Positions 26,841-35,317 of a stretch of 64,000 bases of DNA are shown here, piece after piece (the first letter of the stretch is position 1; every line of letters begins with the position of its first letter). The notes under the pieces are model-generated. The model was not told the DNA's origin. It did not search any database and saw only the letters and a program-made list of their open reading frames with translations. Source of the stretch: Bacteroides mediterraneensis (GTDB lineage: Bacteria > Bacteroidota > Bacteroidia > Bacteroidales > Bacteroidaceae); the NCBI RefSeq assembly GCF_025993685.1, contig NZ_DAJPEN010000001.1, positions 3,906,001-3,970,000 on the forward strand, written 5' to 3'. A program made the position numbers and the translations under genes.

Positions 26841-27203
26841 ATGGACGTTTTTCAAATTCTTATCTTTCTGGGAATAATCTGTCTGGGGCTTTATCAGACG
26901 AGAAAACAGACACAGAAAAAGACCGCTCAGAAAAAAGTGGTGAGAAAAACGGTTCTTGCAGATGCTTCCCCGAAGGCAGAGGAAGCGGTGGAAGAAGTGC
27001 GGATGACTCCGCCGCCAACAAGACGGAAAAAGCGGGCGGAACATTTCGCGAAGCAGGTAAAACAGCCTCCAAAAGAAGGAAAACAGGCCTCCATACAGAT
27101 GGAGAAGCCGGAAGAAGACCGTTCGGAATATGCTTTCCGCACGCCGTCGGACGCGCGTCGGGCTTTTATCTATTCTGAAATCTTCCGCCGGAAATACGAC
27201 TGA
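26841..27203 (+). CDS. Small single-pass membrane protein, unrecognised
   Basis: This 120-residue protein begins with a hydrophobic helix (VFQILIFLGIICLGLY), followed by a strongly basic and Pro-rich cytoplasmic-type tail ending in SDARRAFIYSEIFRRKYD. I do not recognise a family beyond similar small Bacteroidota membrane proteins. It lies 50 bp before the acetyl-CoA hydrolase gene on the same strand and may be co-transcribed with it. The composition of the tail (Lys/Arg/Glu) suggests contact with nucleic acid or with a partner, but this is only inference. Confidence 0.65.
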   Translation: MDVFQILIFLGIICLGLYQTRKQTQKKTAQKKVVRKTVLADASPKAEEAVEEVRMTPPPTRRKKRAEHFAKQVKQPPKEGKQASIQMEKPEEDRSEYAFRTPSDARRAFIYSEIFRRKYD

Positions 27204-27253
27204 GAGACAAACTTTTATACTTAAATACTATAACATAAAAAACACTTGATACT

Positions 27254-28750
27254 ATGAGCTTTAACTTTATTACGGCAGCCGAGGCTGCCAGCTACATCAA
27301 GGATGGGGATATCGTCGGATTGAGCGGCTTTACCCCTGCAGGAAGTCCGAAAGCGGTGACCGCAGAGTTGGCAAAAATAGCAGAGGAAAAACATGCGAGG
27401 GGTGAAGCCTTTCAAATAGGTGTGATTACGGGAGCGTCTACAGGAGACTCTTGCGACGGGGCACTGACCCGGGCACACGCCATCAAGTTCCGTGCTCCTT
27501 ATACCACAAACACAGATTTCCGCAAGGCGGTGAACAACGGTGAAATCAATTATACGGATATCCATCTGTCGCAGGTGGCACAGCGCCTGCGCTCCGGTTT
27601 CTTGGGGCATGTCAATGTGGCTATTCTTGAGGCTTGCGAGATTACGGAAGACGGGCGTATCTACCTGACAGCCGGTGTGGGTATTTCACCGACTATTGCC
27701 CGGCTGGCCGACAAGGTGATTGTGGAACTGAATGCAGCTCATAGCAAGCGTTTGATTGGTATGCACGATTTGTATGAGATGGAACGTCCGCCTTACCGCC
27801 GGCCGATTCCGATTGTGCGTCCGAGCGACCGTATCGGTCTTCCTTACATTCAGGTGGACCCTTCCAAAATAGTAGGTATTGTGGAGACAAATATTCCGGA
27901 TGAGGCCCGTGGCTTCCATGCTTCCGATCCGGTAACGGATAAAATCGGACAGAATGTGGCGGAGTTTCTGGCAGCCGACATGCGCAAGGGAATCATTCCT
28001 TCCACCTTCCTTCCGTTGCAGTCGGGGGTAGGGAATATCGCCAATGCAGTGTTGAGTGCGTTGGGAAAAGATTCCAGCATTCCTCCGTTTGAGATGTACA
28101 CGGAAGTGATACAGAATGCGGTCATCACCCTGATTAAGGAAGGACGCATCAAGTTTGGCAGTACCTGTTCGCTGAGCGTGACCAACGACTGTCTGCAGGA
28201 CATTTACGACAACATGGACTTTTTCCGCCACAAGCTGGTGTTGCGTCCTTCGGAAATCTCCAACTGTCCGGAGGTTATCCGTCGTATCGGTGTCATTTCC
28301 ATGAATACGGCCATTGAAGCGGATATTTATGGCAATGTGAACTCTACCCATATTTGCGGTACCAAGATGATGAACGGCATCGGTGGTTCCGGCGACTTCA
28401 CCCGCAGTGCCTATATCTCTATCTTCTCTTGTCCGTCGACGGCCAAAGGCGGATGCATCAGTTCCATCGTACCGATGGTATCGCATCTGGACCACAGCGA
28501 ACATTCCGTGAACGTGATTATTACCGAGCAGGGAATTGCCGACTTGCGTGGAAAGAGCCCGATGGAGCGTGCGGAGGCAGTGATTGAAAACTGTGCACAT
28601 CCGGACTACAAGCAGCTGCTTTGGGATTATCTGAAAATCTCCACGAAAGGGCAGACTTGCCACAGTCTTTCGGCTGCATTGGGCATGCATCAGGTATTTC
28701 TTGACAAGGGTGACATGCGCTTGACCAACTGGGCCGATTTCCAGAAATAA
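27254..28750 (+). CDS. Acetyl-CoA hydrolase/transferase (succinate CoA-transferase type)
   Basis: This 498-residue class I CoA-transferase carries the acetyl-CoA hydrolase N-terminal domain and the C-terminal domain with GGSGDFTRSAY and EQGIADLRGKSP. The likely catalytic Glu lies in the C-terminal half. Such enzymes swap CoA between acetate and succinate or propionate, a step in fermentative acetate and propionate formation in Bacteroides. Length and motifs are complete. A strong bidirectional terminator follows. Confidence 0.93.
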   Translation: MSFNFITAAEAASYIKDGDIVGLSGFTPAGSPKAVTAELAKIAEEKHARGEAFQIGVITGASTGDSCDGALTRAHAIKFRAPYTTNTDFRKAVNNGEINYTDIHLSQVAQRLRSGFLGHVNVAILEACEITEDGRIYLTAGVGISPTIARLADKVIVELNAAHSKRLIGMHDLYEMERPPYRRPIPIVRPSDRIGLPYIQVDPSKIVGIVETNIPDEARGFHASDPVTDKIGQNVAEFLAADMRKGIIPSTFLPLQSGVGNIANAVLSALGKDSSIPPFEMYTEVIQNAVITLIKEGRIKFGSTCSLSVTNDCLQDIYDNMDFFRHKLVLRPSEISNCPEVIRRIGVISMNTAIEADIYGNVNSTHICGTKMMNGIGGSGDFTRSAYISIFSCPSTAKGGCISSIVPMVSHLDHSEHSVNVIITEQGIADLRGKSPMERAEAVIENCAHPDYKQLLWDYLKISTKGQTCHSLSAALGMHQVFLDKGDMRLTNWADFQK

Positions 28751-28773
28751 AAAGGATGGCGTTAATATATAAA

Positions 28774-28805
28774 ATGCCCCGTATCAGCCGACTGGTACGG
28801 GGCAT
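28774..28805. terminator. Bidirectional terminator between convergent genes
   Basis: ATGCCCCGTA (28774-28783) pairs perfectly with TACGGGGCAT (28796-28805). It serves the CoA-transferase gene on the plus strand and the GH2 gene on the minus strand. Confidence 0.85.
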
Positions 28806-28826
28806 TGTTATGGTATAAGGAGGGTT

Positions 28827-31265
28827 TTATTCTACGTTGATTTGAAGTTTCCCGGTTTTTATGCCTTGTGCGCTGACCTGCAGTTCGAGTATTCCCTTTT
28901 CCTCTCCTGCCTGTACAATAGCAGTCAGCATCCCATTGAAGGCATGCATTTGAGGCAGGTGGAACAAGTCCAGACAGGTCGGGTCGCCATTGGCAGAGGC
29001 CTTGTAGCTTCCGGCACCTTTTACTTTGAATTTCACCAGGCGCATGTCGGTGGGGCAGAGGTTCCCGTCTTTGTCTACAATGCGTACGGTTACGTAGGCC
29101 AGATCTTTTCCGTCGGCTTTCAGCGATTTCTGTGCAGGAATCAGTTCAATGTGATGCGGCTTTCCTGCTGTACGGATTGTTTTTTCCGCTTTGGCGGTAC
29201 CAGCTTCATCGTATGCCACAACTTTCACTTCTCCTGGTTCGTAAATGGCATGCGGCCACATCAGGCGGTAGCGGTTTTCCACCGTTTGGCGGTTCTTGGT
29301 CTGCTTTCCGTAGCTTTTCCCGTTGATGAAAAGTTCGGCTGTCGGATAGTTGGTATAGACGAATACGGGCACCTCCTTGCCTTCCCGTCCTTTCCAGTTC
29401 CAGTGCGGGAGAATGTGCAGGGTTTCTGCCTGCTTGTTCCATACACTGCGGTACAGGTAATAACGGTCTTTCGGAATAGAAGCCAGGTCGATGATACCGA
29501 ACATGGAACTGTGGTTGGGCCATGCGTTTGTGTCGTACGGACTGGGTTCACCCAGGTAGTCGAAACCGGTCCATACAAACTGTCCCAAGGTCCATTCATG
29601 GTCGTCTGCCAGGGCGAAGTCGATGTCGGGAATGTTGGACCACGAGCAGTATTCCAAGTCGTAGGAAGACGACTGATGGTCTTCATATTTGGCGTCTGCT
29701 TTCCGTTCGGCAGGGAATTTATACACGCCGCGGGAGCTGACGGTCGAAGAAGTCTCTGAGCCTAACACCAAGTTTTGTGGCAGCCGCTGATAGGCTTCCT
29801 CGTAGCGGTGTGCCCGGTAATTGAATCCCGGAATGTCGAGCATGGCAGCAAATCCGTTGTCCAATACACAATCTACCTGGTCCATACCGCAGGTAACCGG
29901 ACGGGTGGGGTCTTCGCGGTGACAGATGTCTTGCAGGAATTTGGCCACCTTATAGCCTTCGGCACTGCACTGGGTGGGCACCTCATTTCCGATACTCCAC
30001 ATCACCACACAAGGGTGGTTACGATACTGTTGCAGCATGTTCACCATGTCTTTTTCCGCCCATTCGTTGAAGTAGCGGTGGTATCCGTTGTCGCATTTGG
30101 CGATGTCCCATTCATCGAAGGGCTCAATCATCATCATGAAACCCATTTCGTCGCAGAGACTGACCAGTTCGGGAGCCGGCATGTTGTGGGCCGTACGGAT
30201 GGCGTCGCATCCCATGTCTTTCAACAGGGTAAGTTGGTGGCGTAAGGCCGAAACATTGATGGCTGCTCCCAGCGGGCCTAAATCGTGGTGATTGCATACG
30301 CCTTGGAATTTACGGTGTTTTCCGTTCAGGAAAAAGCCCTTGTCGGCCACGAACTCGATGGAGCGGATGCCGAAGCGGGTGGTATAGGTATCAGTGAGTT
30401 TCCCGTCAACATAGATTTTGGAGACAGCCTGATAGAGTACGGGCGTTTCCGGTGACCATAATTGTGGCTTTTCCACGATAAAGTTCTGTGTGAAAGGTTG
30501 TCCATGGTTGATGCGTCCTTCGTTCTTTTTGCTGGCCACTTTCTGTCCGTCGGGAGAAAGAATATCCGTTTCTACGGTAATTTTTTCTTTTCCCACGTTG
30601 TTTAGTGTGGTGCGGAGGCAGACGGATGCATAGTCGGTAGCCACGTGAGGAGTGGTGATTTGAGTACCCCACACAGGCACGTGTACCTTCTCCGTGGTAA
30701 CCAAGTGGACGTTCCGGTAGAGTCCGGCTCCAGGATACCAGCGGGAAGACTGGGGACGGTTTTCCAGACGTACCGCCAATACGTTGTCTTTCCCGTCTTT
30801 ATGCAGGAATTCAGTTACATCGCAGTGGAAAGAATTGTAACCGAACGGCCAAAAGCATGCTTCTTGTCCGTTGACATATACATGGGCCTCGCTCATGGCA
30901 CCGTCGAAAATCAGTGTGGTCTTTTTGTCGGGGTCTGCATCAAATCGCGTGCGGTACCAGCCCACTCCCACGTAGGGAAGTCCGCCGGTACGTCCGGTTT
31001 TTACCGAAGCCTGTTTCTCGAAGTTTTGGGTAATGGCTATGTTCTGCAGGTCGTTGCTGCGGTCGAACGGTCCGTAGATAGCCCAGTCGTGAGGAACACG
31101 GACCGATTCCCATTGCGCGTCATTGAAGGTGGGGGAGGCGGCTCCGGAAGCTTCTCCTTTATGGAATTTCCAGCCGGTTTCCAGAAGTTGTTCGTGGCGT
31201 TGTGCGCTGAGGCTGCATACGCTGCAGAGCAAGACAGCGAGCAGGAAGAGATTACGGATGTGCAT
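28827..31265 (-). CDS. Glycoside hydrolase family 2 beta-galactosidase-type enzyme, secreted
   Basis: This 812-residue enzyme has a signal peptide (HIRNLFLLAVLLCSVCSLSA). A jelly-roll sugar-binding domain, an Ig-like domain and a TIM barrel follow. The acid/base Glu is in MWSIGNEVP (near residue 404) and the nucleophile in LGSETSS (near residue 500). A C-terminal DUF4982/Ig-like segment and an Invasin-type Ig region (KSLKADGKDLAYVTV) end the protein. It is predicted to release terminal beta-galactose; related family members act on other beta-glycosides, so specificity is open. It stands alone with its own promoter box. Confidence 0.9.
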   Translation of the reverse strand: MHIRNLFLLAVLLCSVCSLSAQRHEQLLETGWKFHKGEASGAASPTFNDAQWESVRVPHDWAIYGPFDRSNDLQNIAITQNFEKQASVKTGRTGGLPYVGVGWYRTRFDADPDKKTTLIFDGAMSEAHVYVNGQEACFWPFGYNSFHCDVTEFLHKDGKDNVLAVRLENRPQSSRWYPGAGLYRNVHLVTTEKVHVPVWGTQITTPHVATDYASVCLRTTLNNVGKEKITVETDILSPDGQKVASKKNEGRINHGQPFTQNFIVEKPQLWSPETPVLYQAVSKIYVDGKLTDTYTTRFGIRSIEFVADKGFFLNGKHRKFQGVCNHHDLGPLGAAINVSALRHQLTLLKDMGCDAIRTAHNMPAPELVSLCDEMGFMMMIEPFDEWDIAKCDNGYHRYFNEWAEKDMVNMLQQYRNHPCVVMWSIGNEVPTQCSAEGYKVAKFLQDICHREDPTRPVTCGMDQVDCVLDNGFAAMLDIPGFNYRAHRYEEAYQRLPQNLVLGSETSSTVSSRGVYKFPAERKADAKYEDHQSSSYDLEYCSWSNIPDIDFALADDHEWTLGQFVWTGFDYLGEPSPYDTNAWPNHSSMFGIIDLASIPKDRYYLYRSVWNKQAETLHILPHWNWKGREGKEVPVFVYTNYPTAELFINGKSYGKQTKNRQTVENRYRLMWPHAIYEPGEVKVVAYDEAGTAKAEKTIRTAGKPHHIELIPAQKSLKADGKDLAYVTVRIVDKDGNLCPTDMRLVKFKVKGAGSYKASANGDPTCLDLFHLPQMHAFNGMLTAIVQAGEEKGILELQVSAQGIKTGKLQINVE

Positions 31266-31297
31266 AGATTTTTAAGATTAGGTTTTCATTTATCAGG

Positions 31298-31305
31298 CAA
31301 AGATA
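31298..31305 (-). promoter_or_regulatory. -7 box (TATCTTTG) for the GH2 gene
   Basis: A consensus match 33 bp before the start codon on the minus strand. Confidence 0.6.
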
Positions 31306-31349
31306 AACTTTTCGGTCGAAACTATCCTTATTTATTGCTGAACTCTTAC

Positions 31350-31357
31350 TATATTTG
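31350..31357 (+). promoter_or_regulatory. -7 box (TATATTTG) for leuS
   Basis: A match to TAnnTTTG 49 bp before the leuS ATG, divergent from the GH2 promoter with about 45 bp between the two boxes. Confidence 0.55.
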
Positions 31358-31405
31358 CGGAGAATTTGGAGAAATACGTAAAAATCAATCATATAATATT
31401 TCGAT

Positions 31406-34240
31406 ATGGAATATAATTTCAGAGAAATTGAAAAAAAATGGCAGCAAAGATGGGTGGACCGAAAGACCTATAAGGTTGTCGAGGATGAATCCAAAAAGAA
31501 GTTCTATGTGTTGAACATGTTCCCTTATCCTTCGGGAGCCGGCCTTCACGTAGGTCATCCGCTGGGATACATTGCCAGCGACATTTATGCTCGCTATAAG
31601 CGTTTGCAGGGATTCAATGTGTTGAATCCGATGGGATACGATGCATACGGTCTGCCTGCCGAACAATATGCTATTCAGACGGGACAGCATCCGGCAGTCA
31701 CAACTGCGGTCAATATCGCCCGTTATCGGGAGCAGCTGGACAAGATTGGTTTCTCGTTCGACTGGGACCGTGAAGTGCGTACCTGCGAGCCGGGATATTA
31801 CCACTGGACGCAGTGGGCTTTCCAGAAGATGTTCAACAGCTTCTATTGCAATTCTTGTCACAAGGCTCAGCCTATCAGCAAGCTGGTGGCACATTTTGAA
31901 AAGGACGGTACGGACGGCCTGGATGTAGCTTGCAGTGAGGAACTGCATTTCACTGCCGAAGAGTGGAAGGCTAAGACGGAAAAGGAACAGCAGGAAATCC
32001 TGATGAACTACCGTATTGCTTACTTGGGTGAGACCATGGTAAACTGGTGTCCGGCGTTGGGTACCGTACTGGCCAACGATGAGGTGGTCGACGGGGTGTC
32101 TGAACGTGGAGGCCACCCGGTGGTACAGAAGAAGATGCGTCAGTGGTGTCTGCGTGTGTCTGCTTATGCACAGCGTCTGCTCGACGGACTGGAAACGGTG
32201 GATTGGACCGATTCTCTGAAAGAAACGCAGCGGAACTGGATTGGCCGTTCAGAAGGAACGGAAGTCCGTTTCAAGGTGAAAGACAGTGATTTGGAATTTA
32301 CCATCTTTACGACCCGTGCCGATACCATGTTTGGGGTGACTTTCATGGTACTTGCACCTGAAAGTGAACTGGTTCCGCAGTTGACTACCGAAGCACAGCG
32401 TGCGGAAGTGGAAGCTTATCTGGAACGCACAAAGAAACGTACCGAGCGTGAACGTATTTCCGACCGTCGGGTAACCGGTGTGTTCAGTGGCTCGTATGCC
32501 GTGAATCCGTTTACGGGTGAGTCCGTTCCGGTATGGATCAGTGATTATGTATTGGCCGGATACGGTACAGGTGCCATCATGGCCGTACCTGCACACGACA
32601 GCCGTGACTATGCGTTTGCCAAGCATTTCAATCTGCCGATTGTCCCGTTGGTAGAAGGTTGCGATGTCAGTGAAGAAAGTTTTGATGCCAAGGAAGGTAT
32701 TGTCTGCAACTCTCCGAAAGCCGGTGTGACTCCTTATTGCGACTTGACCTTGAACGGTTTGACCATCAAGGAAGCCATTGCCGCTACCAAGAAATATGTA
32801 AAAGAACATAACCTGGGACGTGTGAAAGTGAATTTCCGCTTGCGCGACGCCATCTTCTCTCGTCAGCGTTACTGGGGTGAACCGTTCCCGGTTTACTATA
32901 AGGACGGTATGCCGTACATGATTGACGAGAACAAACTTCCATTGGAATTGCCGGAAGTTGCCAAATTCTTGCCGACCGAAAGCGGGGAACCTCCATTGGG
33001 ACATGCTACCCGTTGGGCTTGGGATGTGGAAAAAGGTGAAGTGGTGGAAAACTCCAAGATTGACAATGTCACGGTATTTCCGCTCGAACTGAATACCATG
33101 CCGGGATTTGCCGGTTCAAGTGCTTATTATCTGCGCTACATGGATCCGCACAACGACAAGGAACTGGTTTCTGAAAAAGCTGACCGCTACTGGCAGAATG
33201 TTGACCTCTATGTGGGAGGTACGGAACATGCGACCGGTCACTTGATTTATTCTCGTTTCTGGAACAAGTTCTTGTTCGACCTGGGTGTCAGCATCAAGGA
33301 AGAACCGTTCCAGAAGCTAGTGAACCAAGGAATGATTCAGGGTCGAAGCAATTTTGTATATCGTATCAAGGATACCAATACGTTTGTGTCACTGGGCTTG
33401 AAAGACCAGTATGACGTGACTCCGCTGCACGTGGATGTGAATATCGTATCCAATGACGTGCTGGATGTGGAAGCCTTCAAGAACTGGCGTCCGGAATACC
33501 ACAATGCAGAATTCATCCTCGAAGACGGCAAGTACATCTGCGGCTGGGCAGTGGAAAAGATGAGTAAGTCTATGTACAACGTGGTCAATCCGGATATGAT
33601 TGTAGAACGTTATGGAGCCGATACCTTGCGTATGTACGAAATGTTCCTCGGTCCGGTGGAACAGTCCAAACCGTGGGATACCAATGGTATCGACGGAGTA
33701 CACCGTTTCCTGAAGAAACTCTGGAACTTGTTCTATGACCGTCAGGGCACTTTCTTGCCTGCCGAAGGAGAGGCGACCAAGGAAGAACTGAAATCCATTC
33801 ATAAGCTGATTAAGAAGGTGACAGGCGATATTGAAACCTTCTCTTACAATACGTCCATCAGTGCGTTCATGATTTGTGTGAATGAGCTGACGGCCTTGAA
33901 GTGTTGCAACAAGGAAGTGATGAGCGACCTTGTGGTGCTGCTGGCTCCGTTTGCTCCTCACTTGGCAGAAGAATTGTGGGAAGCACTGGGGCACACCACT
34001 TCTGTATGTGATGCGCACTGGCCTGCATTCAACGAAGAATACCTGAAGGAAGACAGCGTGAAATACACCATTTCGTTCAACGGAAAGGCGCGTTTCACTA
34101 TGGAATTCCCTGCCGATGCAGACAATGAAACCATCCAGGCTGCGGTAATGGCTGAAGAACAGTCGCAGAAGTGGATTGACGGCAAGACACCGAAGAAGGT
34201 GATTATCGTGCCGAAGAAGATTGTGAACATTGTACTTTAA
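31406..34240 (+). CDS. leuS: Leucine--tRNA ligase
   Basis: This 944-residue class Ia synthetase charges tRNA-Leu. The HIGH-type motif (HVGH) near residue 50, the editing (CP1) domain (ending in YGTGAIMAVPAHDSRDYAFA) and the KMSKS motif (VEKMSKSMYNVV) near residue 715 are all present. The anticodon-binding domain follows. Editing of mischarged tRNA should therefore be intact. It is slightly longer than E. coli LeuRS (860), as is common in Bacteroidota. Confidence 0.98.
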   Translation: MEYNFREIEKKWQQRWVDRKTYKVVEDESKKKFYVLNMFPYPSGAGLHVGHPLGYIASDIYARYKRLQGFNVLNPMGYDAYGLPAEQYAIQTGQHPAVTTAVNIARYREQLDKIGFSFDWDREVRTCEPGYYHWTQWAFQKMFNSFYCNSCHKAQPISKLVAHFEKDGTDGLDVACSEELHFTAEEWKAKTEKEQQEILMNYRIAYLGETMVNWCPALGTVLANDEVVDGVSERGGHPVVQKKMRQWCLRVSAYAQRLLDGLETVDWTDSLKETQRNWIGRSEGTEVRFKVKDSDLEFTIFTTRADTMFGVTFMVLAPESELVPQLTTEAQRAEVEAYLERTKKRTERERISDRRVTGVFSGSYAVNPFTGESVPVWISDYVLAGYGTGAIMAVPAHDSRDYAFAKHFNLPIVPLVEGCDVSEESFDAKEGIVCNSPKAGVTPYCDLTLNGLTIKEAIAATKKYVKEHNLGRVKVNFRLRDAIFSRQRYWGEPFPVYYKDGMPYMIDENKLPLELPEVAKFLPTESGEPPLGHATRWAWDVEKGEVVENSKIDNVTVFPLELNTMPGFAGSSAYYLRYMDPHNDKELVSEKADRYWQNVDLYVGGTEHATGHLIYSRFWNKFLFDLGVSIKEEPFQKLVNQGMIQGRSNFVYRIKDTNTFVSLGLKDQYDVTPLHVDVNIVSNDVLDVEAFKNWRPEYHNAEFILEDGKYICGWAVEKMSKSMYNVVNPDMIVERYGADTLRMYEMFLGPVEQSKPWDTNGIDGVHRFLKKLWNLFYDRQGTFLPAEGEATKEELKSIHKLIKKVTGDIETFSYNTSISAFMICVNELTALKCCNKEVMSDLVVLLAPFAPHLAEELWEALGHTTSVCDAHWPAFNEEYLKEDSVKYTISFNGKARFTMEFPADADNETIQAAVMAEEQSQKWIDGKTPKKVIIVPKKIVNIVL

Positions 34241-34252
34241 TTTTTTATTTTT

Positions 34253-34297
34253 CATCCGGAACAAGAAGGGAAAGGCTTCCCCTTCTTGTTCCGGATG
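34253..34297 (+). terminator. Strong intrinsic terminator of leuS
   Basis: An 18-bp perfect stem: CATCCGGAACAAGAAGGG (34253-34270) with its inverse at 34280-34297, followed by ATTTTTTG. The next gene starts only 16 bp later. Confidence 0.92.
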
Positions 34298-34312
34298 ATT
34301 TTTTGTTTGTCT

Positions 34313-35209
34313 ATGGAAACATTATTGAAGAAGAAATTAGGAAGAGAGTCAAGGGACTATCTGGCCATTACTTTTGGCCTGATTTGTTATTCCATTGGCT
34401 GGGCGGCCTTCATGCTTCCGTATCAGATTACGACGGGAGGTGTGACGGGTATTGCGGCCATTATTTATTATGCGACGGGCATTGAAATCCAGGTTTCTTA
34501 TTTTGTCATCAACGCGGTTTTCTTGGGATTTGCCTTGAAGATTTTGGGTCCGAAGTTCAGTATCAAGACTATTTTTGCCATTTTCATGCTGACTTTCCTG
34601 CTCTGGTTTTTCCAGATGATTCTGAAGGATGAAAACGGGAACCTGCCGCAGTTGTTGGGACCTGGACAGGACTTCATGGCTTGTGTGATAGGAGCTGGGT
34701 TGTTGGGCTTCGGTATCGGTATTGTCTTCTGTAACAACGGAAGTACGGGAGGTACGGATATTATTGCATGGATTATCAACAAGTATAAGGACGTTACTTT
34801 GGGGCGGATGATGATGTATTGTGATATTGTCATCATTTCTTCGTGCTACTTTATCTTTCACGACTGGCGCAGGGTTTTGTTCGGCTTCTGTGTACTGTTT
34901 ATCATGAGCATTGTGATTGATTATGTCATCAACAGCACACGCCAGTCTGTACAGTTCCTGATATTTTCCCGCAAGTATGAAGAGATAGCCGAGGGAATAG
35001 CTACCCAAGTGGACCGTGGGGTAACATTGCTCGATGGAAAAGGCTGGTACAGCAAGCAGGATATTAAGGTTGTGGTGGTATTGGCTAAAAAGAGAGAGTC
35101 ACTCGACATCTTCCGTCTGGTAAAAGACATTGATCCCAATGCGTTTATTTCGCAAAGTAATGTGGTCGGAGTATACGGGGAAGGCTTTGATAAACTTAAA
35201 GTAAAATAA
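34313..35209 (+). CDS. YitT family membrane protein (DUF161/DUF2179)
   Basis: This protein of about 298 residues has five or six N-terminal TM helices (residues ~15-205) and a C-terminal soluble DUF2179 domain (GVTLLDGKGWYSKQDIKVV). The family is proposed to transport anions or other solutes; the substrate is unknown. The ATG at 34313 is chosen because an upstream TTG at 34286 falls inside the leuS terminator stem. The short distance from that terminator means the gene needs its own promoter inside leuS or read-through. Confidence 0.88.
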   Translation: METLLKKKLGRESRDYLAITFGLICYSIGWAAFMLPYQITTGGVTGIAAIIYYATGIEIQVSYFVINAVFLGFALKILGPKFSIKTIFAIFMLTFLLWFFQMILKDENGNLPQLLGPGQDFMACVIGAGLLGFGIGIVFCNNGSTGGTDIIAWIINKYKDVTLGRMMMYCDIVIISSCYFIFHDWRRVLFGFCVLFIMSIVIDYVINSTRQSVQFLIFSRKYEEIAEGIATQVDRGVTLLDGKGWYSKQDIKVVVVLAKKRESLDIFRLVKDIDPNAFISQSNVVGVYGEGFDKLKVK

Positions 35210-35235
35210 ACATTTCCCTAAGATAATTAAAATAA

Positions 35236-35280
35236 AAGTGGGTTTTCCCGTTTAATTTGTTTTATCGGGAAAACTTACTT
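35236..35280 (+). terminator. Terminator of the YitT gene
   Basis: AAGTGGGTTTTCCCG (35236-35250) pairs with CGGGAAAACTTACTT (35266-35280), including two G-U pairs, followed by TATTTTG. Confidence 0.75.
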
Positions 35281-35317
35281 TATTTTGTAGATTAATAATG
35301 ATACTTAAATCTATAGC

